Shown: piece by piece, positions 16,887-25,426 of the stretch | Layout: each line of letters opens with the position of its first letter | Numbering within the stretch: the first letter of the stretch is position 1 | Virus record (IMG/VR): IMGVR_UViG_3300037296_000057 | Coordinates: 1-38,317 of that record | From: a virus | DNA length: 38,317 nucleotides | Reading direction: 5' to 3' (one strand) | Made by a program: the position numbers and the translations under genes | Notes under the pieces: generated by a model | Database searches by the model: none | Seen by the model: the letters and a program-made list of their open reading frames with translations, nothing else | What the model was told of the DNA's origin: nothing

Positions 16887-17504
16887 TTAGATTCCGATCA
16901 ATCGTAGGAACTCGTTTGTGAGGTCTTCTGCTACCCGGGGGGCCATGTCCGTGGCAACACCGTCACCGTCATTGGCGCGGAATATCTGGCTCACCGAGGG
17001 GCCGTACAGGACGTAGAGCCCGGAGGCCACGCGTCGGGAGAATAGCTTGTTCTTCATGGTCTCGCCCGGGCGGAGCCGGATCGCCAGACCGAGGTTTGCG
17101 GTCGTGTCCGTGGTGCCGCCACCGGTCCCGGGGAGCTTGATCACGAACGCACGTTTCATTAGGCGAGCTTTGCCGGGGGAGACCTCGACGTAGACCCCGA
17201 GCTTGCCGGGCTTGGCGTTACCTTGGACGAACCGGGCGAGCGACGTGGCTCTGCCCTGCGCGGTGATCTTGGCTTCGAGGTGGCCGCCGGTCGCGAACTG
17301 GGAAACGTAGAGGCGCTTCTGCGCGGGGGCCACGTACGACGCAGGCAGGTTGACCTTATCCCGGATAAGGCGCGCGGCGCGGGCGCGGGAGTCCCGGGCT
17401 ATTTTATTGAGGGCTTGGGTGGCGGCCTTGCGACGGCTGGCGTTGTCTAAGCCTTCCAGCAAGTCGGTTTCCAGACCGTCGAAGAAGACGGCGAACTGGG
17501 ACAT
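16887..17504 (-). CDS. Minor tail protein Z-like
   Basis: A 205-aa basic protein resembling lambda gpZ, which is needed for tails to connect with heads. The N-terminal helix region RRKAATQALNKIARDSRARA, then LPASYVAPAQKRL, fits the minor tail Z/tail completion family: a helix with conserved Ala/Arg followed by a Lys-rich beta region. The C-terminal part (RRVASGLYVLYGPSVSQIF) repeats the family pattern V-x-x-G-P-S-V. ATG overlaps by one base the TAA of the connector gene. It stands directly before the U-like gene. Confidence 0.8.
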   Translation of the reverse strand: MSQFAVFFDGLETDLLEGLDNASRRKAATQALNKIARDSRARAARLIRDKVNLPASYVAPAQKRLYVSQFATGGHLEAKITAQGRATSLARFVQGNAKPGKLGVYVEVSPGKARLMKRAFVIKLPGTGGGTTDTTANLGLAIRLRPGETMKNKLFSRRVASGLYVLYGPSVSQIFRANDGDGVATDMAPRVAEDLTNEFLRLIGI

Positions 17505-17905
17505 TACTCGTCCGCCGGAGCTGCGCGACCTACGAGATCGGAGATGCCAGCTCGCGTGACCTCGGCCGTGATCGTCTGACCGTCGAAGGGCCGGGTGTTA
17601 TCAACGTAATAAGCCTCTGACGAGGACAGGACGACCAAGACGCCGCGTGGGGGCGATCCGGTTCCGCCGTAGATGGGCACGAGCTGTTCGCGCCAGAAGA
17701 CCATGGTCTCTTCGTCGTCGTGGTTCTCTGCGTAGGATAGGCTTGTCCCAGCCAGATCACCAACCAGACCGGTCCGGGCGTGGTAGCGCACGGTGATCTC
17801 TTCGTAGTTGGTGAGGCTGGTTGGGTCAGAGAACAGGAAAGCAGGACGCGACATGAAATCATGCAGCGCCCCACGAGCTTGTTCCCTGATCGCTTTGATC
17901 GACAA
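17504..17905 (-). CDS. Head-tail connector protein, probable FII position
   Basis: A 133-aa protein between the FI-like and Z-like genes, the place of the head-tail joining protein in lambda order. It is mostly beta-strand with a short N-terminal helix (IKAIREQARGALHDF) and no cysteine or catalytic motif. The proposed start is TTG 17905, two bases after the previous stop, with no clear ribosome site, so translational coupling or a later ATG (residue 18) remains possible. Function is inferred from position only. Confidence 0.68.
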   Translation of the reverse strand: MSIKAIREQARGALHDFMSRPAFLFSDPTSLTNYEEITVRYHARTGLVGDLAGTSLSYAENHDDEETMVFWREQLVPIYGGTGSPPRGVLVVLSSSEAYYVDNTRPFDGQTITAEVTRAGISDLVGRAAPADE

Positions 17906-17907
17906 GG

Positions 17908-18330
17908 TTACACCATGTCCGCTGCGTCGCGGGCGGTGGTCAGTGCAGCAACCAGATCGGCCTTTTTGGCGTCAGCCGGATACTCGACCTCGCGCTCGTC
18001 CAGCTCGTCAGTCAGCTCGGCCACGGTCATTGCCGAAACGGCTTTGACCTTGGACTCACCGGAACCCTCGCCGGAGCCTTGAGCTGCCTGCTGGGCGGCT
18101 GCGGCCTTCTCGGAGGTCTGGGTGTTGGTCTTTGGCATTTTCGTGCCGTCGGGGGCTTTGACAGCCGCGCCCATGGCGACGAACTCTTCACCCTCTTCCT
18201 TCGTCGCGACGAAGGGTTCCAGAGGCTTGATGACCTCTACAACAGGTTTGGTGCCACGGCCGCCTTCAGTGGTGGCGGCTTTACCGGGCTTAACGGTGCG
18301 GTGGATTTCGGTCTTTGCTACGAGGTCCAT
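17908..18330 (-). CDS. FI-like packaging accessory protein with C-terminal HeH/SAP-type motif
   Basis: A 140-aa protein. The N-terminal region is basic and flexible, and the middle is Ala/Gln/Gly/Ser-rich (about 75-95). The C-terminal block VAELTDELDEREVEYPADA followed by KKADLVAALTTA (about 104-133) forms the helix-extension-helix pattern of the HeH/SAP group. Lambda gpFI helps terminase reach the prohead. The same place between capsid and connector genes suggests a similar role, which is inference. ATG start with GGAG 6 bases upstream. It follows the capsid gene beyond a strong hairpin. Confidence 0.7.
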   Translation of the reverse strand: MDLVAKTEIHRTVKPGKAATTEGGRGTKPVVEVIKPLEPFVATKEEGEEFVAMGAAVKAPDGTKMPKTNTQTSEKAAAAQQAAQGSGEGSGESKVKAVSAMTVAELTDELDEREVEYPADAKKADLVAALTTARDAADMV

Positions 18331-18364
18331 GATTATCTCCGATGGGTGTGTGTCATACGGGCAA

Positions 18365-18388
18365 AACCCGGAGCCGAAGCTCCGGGTT
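18365..18388 (-). terminator. Hairpin with UUCG tetraloop after the major capsid gene
   Basis: On the minus strand a perfect 10-bp stem (AACCCGGAGC / GCTCCGGGTT) closes a TTCG loop with a C-G pair, an exceptionally stable RNA tetraloop. The 3' arm runs into TTTT, making a plausible weak intrinsic terminator. It starts 17 bases beyond the capsid stop codon. Only about 35 bases lie between it and the ATG of the FI-like gene, without evident promoter. It probably lowers expression of downstream tail genes or protects the abundant capsid message. Confidence 0.72.
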
Positions 18389-18404
18389 CCGGGGAGGCCA
18401 ACCT

Positions 18405-19490
18405 TTAGGCTACAACGCGCTTGCGCTTGGTGCAGTTGGGGTTGGTTGGGATCATCAGTGGCGCAGATTGCGACATGATGAAACGAGCCGAGGGGTCATC
18501 TTGATCCCACATCTTTGTGAAGATTTCGGCCACTTCGACGTTGGCAGCGCTATCAAGGATCGCGCCGAACGCTTTGACGCCATCGACCTGCGGGGAGACG
18601 TACAGAACGTCGCGCGGGTCCATGATGTCGGTGAACGAGCCGTCGTTGTTCTGGAACTTCGAGCCGGGGCCCGAGTAACGCCAGCAACGCAGACCGTTGG
18701 ACAGTTGGCCAAGGAGCGTGAAGGGGGACATAGGATCAGTGCGGATGATGCCGCGCTTGATCAGAACCTCTTCCGAACCACGGTAGTCCGTGGACATCTT
18801 TTTCTCGATGTCCACGGAGCCCATGAAGGGGATGGCCGCCTTGGAGCCCAGAACGATGTCTGTGACGGAGCCGCCGAACTCGGCGTTGGCAACGGAGTCG
18901 ATGTCCGCTTGCACTTCGTCAAAGATGTTGACGCCTGCGTCGCCCCAACGGTTGCCTGCACCCAGTGTAACGGTCAGCGACGCGTCGCGACCGAAGTCGA
19001 GGACAACGGACTGGCCGGGGCCGCCGCTTGGTCCTGCGTAGTTGATGGTGATGGAACCATCCAACAGGGCCTTGGCACCCATGTAATCCCAGAGCCGGAA
19101 AATGGCGTCGCGCTGGTAGTTCGTGATGCGGATCACTTCAGCGTTGTAGCGTGCCGCCGGGGTGGACAGAGCTTGACGACGTGTCAGCTCGCCGGGCTGC
19201 AAGGCCAGCATTTCGGACGGACGGATCGAGTCCTTCGGCTTGGTGTAAGCCGGTTTGAAGGTCTTGATCTGCTCGCCTTCACGACGATAGATCGGCTTGC
19301 CGGGTTCATTTGGCAGCATGAAAGGCGCGATAGGACGCGACGCCTTGATCTTGGAGAACGCGATTTCTTCCTGCGTGGAAAAGAACGAGTTCGGGTAGAA
19401 CATGTCGAGCCATTGGCTCGTGCTGATCGTCTGACGGGGATCGAACATGACCCCGTAGAGGTCCAGCGGAGTGTAAATGTCGAGTGCCAT
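18405..19490 (-). CDS. Major capsid protein, lambda E family
   Basis: A 361-aa protein of usual length for the lambda gpE family of HK97-fold capsid proteins. The N-terminus (LDIYTPLDLYGVM), FFSTQEEIAFSKIK, APFMLPNEPGKPIYRREG and the helix RRQALSTPAARYNAEVIRI follow the family pattern. The long C-terminal half, with VDGVKAFGAILDSAANVE and ending in basic CTKRKRVVA, matches the P-domain and tail of the family. It lies after the decoration protein gene (31-base gap) and is followed by a strong hairpin with a UUCG loop. The identification is well supported by order D-E-FI. Confidence 0.93.
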   Translation of the reverse strand: MALDIYTPLDLYGVMFDPRQTISTSQWLDMFYPNSFFSTQEEIAFSKIKASRPIAPFMLPNEPGKPIYRREGEQIKTFKPAYTKPKDSIRPSEMLALQPGELTRRQALSTPAARYNAEVIRITNYQRDAIFRLWDYMGAKALLDGSITINYAGPSGGPGQSVVLDFGRDASLTVTLGAGNRWGDAGVNIFDEVQADIDSVANAEFGGSVTDIVLGSKAAIPFMGSVDIEKKMSTDYRGSEEVLIKRGIIRTDPMSPFTLLGQLSNGLRCWRYSGPGSKFQNNDGSFTDIMDPRDVLYVSPQVDGVKAFGAILDSAANVEVAEIFTKMWDQDDPSARFIMSQSAPLMIPTNPNCTKRKRVVA

Positions 19491-19521
19491 AAAGCCTCGT
19501 CTCCTTGGTTGCCAGTGGGTC

Positions 19522-19974
19522 TTACGCGACCGTCATGGTGGTGGGTTTACGGATGATGATCGCGGTGGGCGATGGGGCCCCCCGGAACGCGGAACGCTTT
19601 TTGGCAGCGTTGTCGTAGGTGTCATCCCAGACCAACAGGTCGGGGTTGTAGACGCCGCCACGGATGACTTCGATCTCGACATCGCCAGCGGCCGCGCCGG
19701 TTGTGTCGATGGCGTACATGATGAAGCCGATGGCTTGGATCGTGTTCGCTGGCGTGGTCTCGTCCAGCTCGGCTGCCACGATGTTGTCGGAGCCGTCCAG
19801 ACCGACGACCGTACGAGCAGGCAAAACCTGATCGGCGGCGACGCCCATGGGCTCGGAGTACATCGCTGGTGCGTCACCAGTTACCAATGGATCGGGGGAC
19901 GCACCGATGATGTCTTCCGACTGACCTGCGACGCCAGCCGTGAGGTCGCCGTTCTTTGGGGTGATTAGAGCCAT
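19522..19974 (-). CDS. Head decoration protein, lambda D family
   Basis: A 150-aa protein of the HDPD family, whose trimers clamp the expanded capsid. Diagnostic blocks are LPARTVVGLDGSDNI (about 51-65), QAIGFIMYAIDTTGA (about 80-94) and VEIEVIRGGVYNPDLLVWD (about 98-116). It is longer than lambda gpD (110 aa) through an N-terminal and a C-terminal extension. ATG start with GAGGT 6 bases upstream. It stands between the protease/scaffold and major capsid genes, the order of lambda C-Nu3-D-E. Confidence 0.92.
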   Translation of the reverse strand: MALITPKNGDLTAGVAGQSEDIIGASPDPLVTGDAPAMYSEPMGVAADQVLPARTVVGLDGSDNIVAAELDETTPANTIQAIGFIMYAIDTTGAAAGDVEIEVIRGGVYNPDLLVWDDTYDNAAKKRSAFRGAPSPTAIIIRKPTTMTVA

Positions 19975-20007
19975 GATGTTACCTCTGTGGCTTGGGGTTT
20001 TCGGTCA

Positions 20008-20021
20008 GGCCCGAGCGGGCC
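20008..20021 (-). other. Short GC hairpin between scaffold and decoration genes
   Basis: GGCCC, a four-base loop and GGGCC form a 5-bp inverted repeat in the 62-base gap between the protease/scaffold stop and the decoration protein ATG. No T-run follows on either strand. It may be an mRNA stability or processing element. The evidence is only the repeat itself. Confidence 0.3.
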
Positions 20022-20036
20022 GCCGGGTGAAATCAG

Positions 20037-20462
20037 TTAGTGCTTCGCGTTCGGGCCATGGCCGACAGAAGCGAAAATGCCGTCAACAACGGACATCTTT
20101 TCTTTGCCTTCATCGCCTTCGGTGTTCGCGCCGACGTTAGGATTGCCGTTTTGCATGGCCAGCTCGAAGCCAGATTTGGCAGCTTCGGTCTTGGGTGCTT
20201 CCGTGGAGGCTTTGGCCTCTTCAGGCAGCTTGGCCATCTGGGCAGACGCCTTGTCCGCGTCCACGCCGAGGTCAACCATCATAAGGGCTGCGGCTGGGCG
20301 GGTCTTGGCTTCTTCCGAGCCGAGGATCGCGTTCACGCGGTCGCGCTCTGCGGTCGCACCGGCAGTAGTGCCTTCGGAGACGCCCTGCGCTTTGCCTTCG
20401 GTCACGCCCTCAAGGCGAGCTTTGGCAACGGCAGCGTCCATTTGCTCTTGGGTGATGCTCAT
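20037..20462 (-). CDS. Nested scaffolding protein, Nu3-like
   Basis: An internal ATG at 20462, in the same frame as the protease, is preceded by GAGGA with a 7-base spacing. Starting there yields a separate 141-aa product identical to the protease C-terminus. It begins MSITQEQMDAAVAKARLEG and continues with a helical Ala/Glu/Lys-rich segment, the typical composition of a scaffold. In lambda the Nu3 scaffold is made in exactly this way within gene C. The product is inferred. The internal ribosome site is seen in the sequence. Confidence 0.72.
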   Translation of the reverse strand: MSITQEQMDAAVAKARLEGVTEGKAQGVSEGTTAGATAERDRVNAILGSEEAKTRPAAALMMVDLGVDADKASAQMAKLPEEAKASTEAPKTEAAKSGFELAMQNGNPNVGANTEGDEGKEKMSVVDGIFASVGHGPNAKH

Positions 20463-21338
20463 TTGTTCGTCCTCTAATTCGGCCATATCGTCCTCAAACG
20501 TGACCATTTCTTCGTCCAGTGATCCGACCTTATCAGCCAAACCTACGGCAATCGAGTCCTGCGCGTCGTACAACAGGGCTTCCGTCGCCTTGACTGCACT
20601 TTCCTCCATTCCACGGTTGCGGGCAACAGTAGAAGTGAAAACGTCGTAAGTGCGGTCAATCCGCTCCTGCATACGAGCTTTTACAGACTCCGGCAGCTTT
20701 TCATAGCTGTTACCGTCAACCTTGTGCGATCCCGCAAAGATCATGGTCAGCTTGATGCCGTTGCGGGCCATGTTCTCGGACACGTCCATATGCGCAGTCA
20801 TCACGCCGATGGAGCCCGTGCCGCCGGAGCGCGTGACAGAGATGCTGTCCGCAGCCGAGGCGATGGCGTACGCGGCGGAATATGCAGCGTCGGCCGAGTA
20901 GGCCCGGATGGGCTTCATGCCACGCAGCGAGTGAATGTAATCGACCAGCTCGAAACAGCCCGCGACTTGGCCGCCGCCGCTGTTGATGACCAAGGCGATG
21001 CCTTTGACCTCGGGGTCATTCATGCCCCGGATCAGGGCCGCTTCGATGTACCGGTAGCCGGTCGCCCACGAGCCGAGCTGGTAGCCGAGCCGGTTGATCA
21101 GGACACCTTGGACCGGAATCTGAAGGACGCCGTTCTGCACGATGTACGGGCGGTAGGGGTGCTCGTCCCGTTGCCAGAAATCGTCCATGGAGCCCATGCG
21201 CTCATTGAGCATCGCAAGGGCTTCCGGGTCCGACGACAGGTGGTTGAGTGTGGCACTAAGTGCATCCGCTTTGGAGCCGTCGAACATGACAGGCTCGTTC
21301 ACGAAAGACTGCACCATAGGGTGAACGCTATGCGTCAT
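20037..21338 (-). CDS. Capsid maturation protease, S49 family (lambda C-like)
   Basis: A 433-aa protein that should cleave scaffold and head proteins during prohead maturation. The S49 (ClpP/SppA-like) domain spans about 40-260. The catalytic Ser lies in ADAAYSAAYAIAS and the general-base Lys in FAGSHKVDGNSYEKLP, with IALVINSGGGQV before them. The C-terminal 141 residues form a Gln/Ala/Lys-rich scaffold-like segment. The start at ATG 21338 is chosen because GGAG lies 7 bases upstream. A longer frame to 21377 lacks a ribosome site and would overlap the portal gene further. It overlaps the portal end by 11 bases. Order B-C-Nu3-D is that of lambda. Confidence 0.9.
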   Translation of the reverse strand: MTHSVHPMVQSFVNEPVMFDGSKADALSATLNHLSSDPEALAMLNERMGSMDDFWQRDEHPYRPYIVQNGVLQIPVQGVLINRLGYQLGSWATGYRYIEAALIRGMNDPEVKGIALVINSGGGQVAGCFELVDYIHSLRGMKPIRAYSADAAYSAAYAIASAADSISVTRSGGTGSIGVMTAHMDVSENMARNGIKLTMIFAGSHKVDGNSYEKLPESVKARMQERIDRTYDVFTSTVARNRGMEESAVKATEALLYDAQDSIAVGLADKVGSLDEEMVTFEDDMAELEDEQMSITQEQMDAAVAKARLEGVTEGKAQGVSEGTTAGATAERDRVNAILGSEEAKTRPAAALMMVDLGVDADKASAQMAKLPEEAKASTEAPKTEAAKSGFELAMQNGNPNVGANTEGDEGKEKMSVVDGIFASVGHGPNAKH

Positions 21339-23022
21339 CTTTGGTCTCCGTTCCGTCTTTTTCTTCCTCGGCAGCATCCCGGGGGGAGCCGGAGGCAGCG
21401 TTGACGCTGTTGTCTTCTAGGAGCTCGATACCACGGGCGTCCCGCTCTGTCTTCTCCCGTTCGAGCTGGGCATAGGTTTTGCGCCAGTCCTTCCCGAGGC
21501 GGGCCAGCTCGTCCTCGTGCGTGGACAGGCCGTACTTGATCCGGAGGACCGCAGCTTGGGTCTCCTTCAGCTCGTCGATCTGGCCGCGAGCTGCGCCGAT
21601 CCAGTCCGCTTGGGCCAGAGCCTCAAACATCATGTTCTGGTGGCCGTCGGTGTAGAGCATCGCAGCGTCGGACGCCGGGAAAGTCTCAAGACGGTTTTTG
21701 TTGATTGCCTCTTCCAGCCAGAGCCGGAAAATGGCGTTTGCCATGCCGTCCGCGATGATGCGCTTGCGGCTCTGCATAAACTTCCACGTGTTCGCCATGG
21801 CTGCACGAGCCGACGAATAGTTGGTCTTGGTGTAGTCGCGGGAGAGCTCTTCGTAAGACACGCCGAGGGCGGTCGCGACGTAGCGCAAAAGCGATTGTTC
21901 AAACTCTTGGCCGACGCCTTGCGGAGCTCCTGCGTTCTGGAAGTTTAGCTTCGTGCCCGGATACAGGTGTGGGATTTTGATGCCGTCCAGTAGCATGTTG
22001 CGCGACGAGCCGGTGTACTGGTTGATCGCGGTCAGGTACTCGGTGGCGTAGTCGGTCATGGCCTCGCCCGGGGACGCGTTGTCGCCGGAGCCAAGCTGTT
22101 CGTAAACCATGTTGGACGGCAGCTCGGACTCGATGGTCGCGGCGTACGTCGCTGCCAGCACGGCCTTTTGCAGGGTCACGTCCCGGAACTTGCGGGTGAT
22201 CGCGATCTCGCGCAGACCTGCGGCGATGTCGGAGACAGCCCGGGTCTGATCCACGCGCTGCTGCTCGCGCAAGTACAGGACTTGCAAGCGGCCCCACGGC
22301 TTCCGCCATTTGACCTCTTTGTATGGTTGCGCGCCGAGGAAGCTGTTAAGCCGGTAGTCGGACGTGTGCGTCGTGCGGATGAAGGCCGAGACCGGGGCCC
22401 CGTAGGAGTCCATGCGGATACCGCCCCGGATCGTCGGGTCAAAGCCCTTGTCCTCGGGCGTGGCAAGCCGGTCCGTGTCGATCATCTGGATCGCGGTGTT
22501 GTACTCGCGCTGACCCTTGGGCCACTCGACGGTCGCCAGAGCTTCGCCGCTGAAAACGGTGACGCCCACGGCGAGCCGGATCAGGCCGGTAAAATCGTTC
22601 TGGCGTGAGGCGTCCACCCATTTATGGGGGCTCTCGGCCCAGAGCGTAAACTTGGTCTCGACCTCCTTCTGGAAAGCCTCCGCCCATGCTTCGTCCCGGC
22701 CGAGGACTTCCCACGCAGGCTTCGAGTTGAGCACGTAGAAGGCACCGACGATGGAGTCCTTGTGGAGGTTCGCACCGGCCTGCACGTAGGCGTCATTGCG
22801 GCCGAGGTCGCGTGACCGGGCGTCCAGCATACCCTTGTCAGGCAGCATGTCCACGTCGGCGGATTGGAGGGGCGGCCGCCAACCGGCGATCTGTTTTTCC
22901 ATGCGAGACGCGCCGTCGTAGCCGCCTCGGCCAATAGCTGCGGACAGGATCGGGGGCGTGCCGACGAGGCTTTCGATGTCGTCGAGCTCCTGCGGGGTCA
23001 TGTCATTCATTACATCATCCAT
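21328..23022 (-). CDS. Portal protein, lambda B family
   Basis: A 564-aa protein forming the dodecameric ring through which DNA enters and leaves the head. The sequence ADVDMLPDKGMLDARSRDLG and NDAYVQAGANLHKDSIVGAFY (quoted in parts, first is about 55-75) is the classic lambda portal N-terminus. GVSYEELSRDYTKTNYSSARAA (in part) and KFMQSRKRIIADGM (about 395-430) are also typical of the family. Length resembles lambda B (533 aa). The start is uncertain among ATG codons at 23022, 23010 and 23001. The second overlaps the TAA of the W-like gene as TAATGA, and none has a strong ribosome site, so coupling with W is likely. Confidence 0.92.
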   Translation of the reverse strand: MDDVMNDMTPQELDDIESLVGTPPILSAAIGRGGYDGASRMEKQIAGWRPPLQSADVDMLPDKGMLDARSRDLGRNDAYVQAGANLHKDSIVGAFYVLNSKPAWEVLGRDEAWAEAFQKEVETKFTLWAESPHKWVDASRQNDFTGLIRLAVGVTVFSGEALATVEWPKGQREYNTAIQMIDTDRLATPEDKGFDPTIRGGIRMDSYGAPVSAFIRTTHTSDYRLNSFLGAQPYKEVKWRKPWGRLQVLYLREQQRVDQTRAVSDIAAGLREIAITRKFRDVTLQKAVLAATYAATIESELPSNMVYEQLGSGDNASPGEAMTDYATEYLTAINQYTGSSRNMLLDGIKIPHLYPGTKLNFQNAGAPQGVGQEFEQSLLRYVATALGVSYEELSRDYTKTNYSSARAAMANTWKFMQSRKRIIADGMANAIFRLWLEEAINKNRLETFPASDAAMLYTDGHQNMMFEALAQADWIGAARGQIDELKETQAAVLRIKYGLSTHEDELARLGKDWRKTYAQLEREKTERDARGIELLEDNSVNAASGSPRDAAEEEKDGTETKDDA

Positions 23023-23246
23023 GGCGTGAGGGGTCCGGTGACGGCTTTGCGTATGCCCAGCTCTTCCCGGAGTTCCGCGATGTATGCCCGCAGGCGATCC
23101 GCGTTGGCAACCGCGAACTCGACGCGCTCTCCGTTAGAGTCCACGAAAACCCGGGCTTGCGCGCCGGTCCGGAGCGTGTGGTACGCCGTCTCCGCTTGCT
23201 TCAGCCACGCTGTCTTCTGCGCTCGCTCTTCCGTGGTCATCGCCAT
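23010..23246 (-). CDS. Head-tail joining protein W-like
   Basis: A 78-aa protein like lambda gpW (68 aa), which is added after packaging and prepares the portal for tail attachment. Two helices flank a beta hairpin: KTAWLKQAETAYHTLRTG, then ARVFVDSNGERVEFAVAN and LRAYIAELREELG. This is the gpW pattern with the hairpin V-x-x-N/D-G-x-x-V/I-x-F/Y. It lies between TerL and portal genes as in lambda. ATG shares one base with the TAA of TerL. Confidence 0.9.
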   Translation of the reverse strand: MAMTTEERAQKTAWLKQAETAYHTLRTGAQARVFVDSNGERVEFAVANADRLRAYIAELREELGIRKAVTGPLTPWMM

Positions 23247-25426
23247 TACGCCAAATCCTCTGCCAGCTCACTCAACGTCTTGCGCTTCTTCTTTTCCTCG
23301 AAAGGCTTTGCCGAAACAACAGGGTCGAATACCAAATCATTGCGATCCCATTCGTCTGCCCAGCTCGGAGGGTCCCCGATCAGGTCCATCCGTTCCAAGG
23401 GGATCAATGGGGTCAAAGTAGCCGCAAGGCAGTACGCTAACAAGTCCCAGCTTTCGTTCCGGTAGTTGCGGGGGTTGATCCACCCTTTCGCCTTGTCTTT
23501 CACTTCGACCGTGAGCTCGATGTAGAAGTTGTCATCGAGCCAGTTGGGGAAGACGAACCGGCCGCCGGGGTCCGTGCGGTCGAGCCGGTTGTTCACCATA
23601 TCTTTGACCGTGTTGGTGTTGATCATCATCACGGGGATTTCGCCGCGTGCGCCCGCGTTACGGTCTTTACGTTGGGAGTCCGGGTGGGAGATCGCGACGC
23701 GCGGGGCAGCCTTGGCCGAGGCACCCTTCAGCAACAGGAAGCGCCCGGCCATCCCGGGGACCCAGTTGTACTCGCCCTCTTCCAAGGAATCACCCTCGGG
23801 CGTCTTCTCTTTGTCGTCGTCATCGCCGCCACGGAGCCAGCGCACGAAGTTGTACGCGTTCTCGGTCACGCCCGCTTTACCGCCGGAGTCGCAGACCGTC
23901 AGCTTGATCGCCATATGGCGGCCGGAGCCGTCAGCCAGCGCGTAGCTCTTTTGCAGGACTTCTTCAGCCACCAGCTTCCAATCCTCGGGGTACGCGCCGG
24001 GGTTGACCCACTTGTGCTCGCCGTCCTCGTCGATCCGCTTGGATTTCTTGATCTCGAACCGGTCGATCACGTAGACATCTTGGTTGGCCGCGATCCCGTG
24101 GACCTGCACGACGAAGCGGTTCTTCTGCACGTCGCAGGTCGCGATCAGGAAGCGCACGGGGGCAGGCACGACCCGGATACCCAGATCGCGGGCGCGGGCC
24201 TTGATCGTCTCGGGCACGCGGTCATTGGCCACGGACTTCGGGGTATAGGCTTCGCCTTGGTCGGTGTTGACCGTGGTCTTCAGCGCCTCTTCCGAACCGG
24301 TGGCGTCGTACTCTTCCTCGGCCGTCAGGTAGCGGTGGACGAGGGTTTTCCAGTCGGAGAACGCAGCCGCGACCCCCTTCAGCCAGAACGATGCGATGGA
24401 CGAGCGGATGGGCGTGCCGACCATAAGGCCGTCAGGAGTCCACGTCATGCCGTCCCGGACCCAGCGGCCGCGCCGGTTCATCTCGTGCTTACCGAGCTGG
24501 CCTTTTTCGGGATCGGGGTTGTGGGTGTACTTGTGGTTACAGTGCGGACACACGAGGACCGCAGCCTCGGCCGCCTCCATCTTGTCCTCGGTCTCCGGGT
24601 ATTCCAACAGCTCGAAGGAGGGCTCGAAGGCGTTGGAGCACTCGACGCATTGCCAGTACCAGCGCCGCCGGTCGCCCCGGTTGAACAGGGACAGGATACC
24701 GCGCGTGGGTGGGGCCTCGTGCCGGGTCTTGCGGGTCCACTTGGGGTTGTCCACGGCGTAGCCGGGCGAGCTCTCTGCCGCGCACATAGCGTACCGTCGG
24801 AAGGTCGTGGCCCGCTTGCGCGCAAGGTCGAACGCGTTGCCCTCGCCGTCCACGTCCTCGGGCATACGGTCATAGTCCGTCAGCCAGAGCCGGGGGATCG
24901 GCTTGCCCGAGAGCTCGTTGATCGTCGGCCACGAGAGCGTCAGGAGCATCCCGGAGCGGTAGTGTTTGTCGAAGGTGTTGTCCGAGCCCTTGCCCGGCAC
25001 CAGCTTGACGCCGATCTTTTTCGAGTGCCGGTGGAGGCGGTCGATCCGGCGCATGGAAAAGTCGCGTGCCGTGACGTTCGAGGTCTGGATGACCATCATG
25101 TCCGCAGGATCGCAGACCGCAGAATAACCGATCCAGTTGAGGGCCATGTCGGTTTTGCCACACTGGGCAGGCCCGGCGAAAATCATGCCGTCGTAGTGGA
25201 GCGATTGCAGCTCGTTCATGGGCTCGATCAGGTACGGTGTCGTACCGTTGTCCCATTTGCCGACGTAGCTGCCGGGGTTGTTGATGTCCCGGTACTTCTC
25301 CGCCGCCTCGGCCACGGACAGCCGCTCTGGGGGTCGTGCTGCGGCCGCCGCCTCTACGATAAGGCTCTCGATGGTTTCGCCCACGATGGGCTGGCCCTTC
25401 AGGGGCTTGCGTCCTGCGATTTTCAT
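23246..25426 (-). CDS. terL: Terminase large subunit, GpA family
   Basis: A 726-aa packaging motor and nuclease, comparable to lambda gpA (641 aa). The ATPase has Walker A AGPAQCGKTD at about 84-93 and an acidic Walker B-like site near LWLTDYDRMPEDVDG (about 180-195). A Cys-x2-Cys pair at QCVECSNAF and another at VCPHCNHKY (about 260-300) form a zinc-ribbon-like insert seen in the family. The nuclease part has LIATCDVQKNRFVVQVHG and VCDSGGKAG with likely metal-binding Asp residues (about 425-515). ATG overlaps the TerS stop as ATGA. Family membership implies cos-type cutting, but the cos site is not visible immediately upstream of TerS. Confidence 0.95.
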   Translation of the reverse strand: MKIAGRKPLKGQPIVGETIESLIVEAAAAARPPERLSVAEAAEKYRDINNPGSYVGKWDNGTTPYLIEPMNELQSLHYDGMIFAGPAQCGKTDMALNWIGYSAVCDPADMMVIQTSNVTARDFSMRRIDRLHRHSKKIGVKLVPGKGSDNTFDKHYRSGMLLTLSWPTINELSGKPIPRLWLTDYDRMPEDVDGEGNAFDLARKRATTFRRYAMCAAESSPGYAVDNPKWTRKTRHEAPPTRGILSLFNRGDRRRWYWQCVECSNAFEPSFELLEYPETEDKMEAAEAAVLVCPHCNHKYTHNPDPEKGQLGKHEMNRRGRWVRDGMTWTPDGLMVGTPIRSSIASFWLKGVAAAFSDWKTLVHRYLTAEEEYDATGSEEALKTTVNTDQGEAYTPKSVANDRVPETIKARARDLGIRVVPAPVRFLIATCDVQKNRFVVQVHGIAANQDVYVIDRFEIKKSKRIDEDGEHKWVNPGAYPEDWKLVAEEVLQKSYALADGSGRHMAIKLTVCDSGGKAGVTENAYNFVRWLRGGDDDDKEKTPEGDSLEEGEYNWVPGMAGRFLLLKGASAKAAPRVAISHPDSQRKDRNAGARGEIPVMMINTNTVKDMVNNRLDRTDPGGRFVFPNWLDDNFYIELTVEVKDKAKGWINPRNYRNESWDLLAYCLAATLTPLIPLERMDLIGDPPSWADEWDRNDLVFDPVVSAKPFEEKKKRKTLSELAEDLA

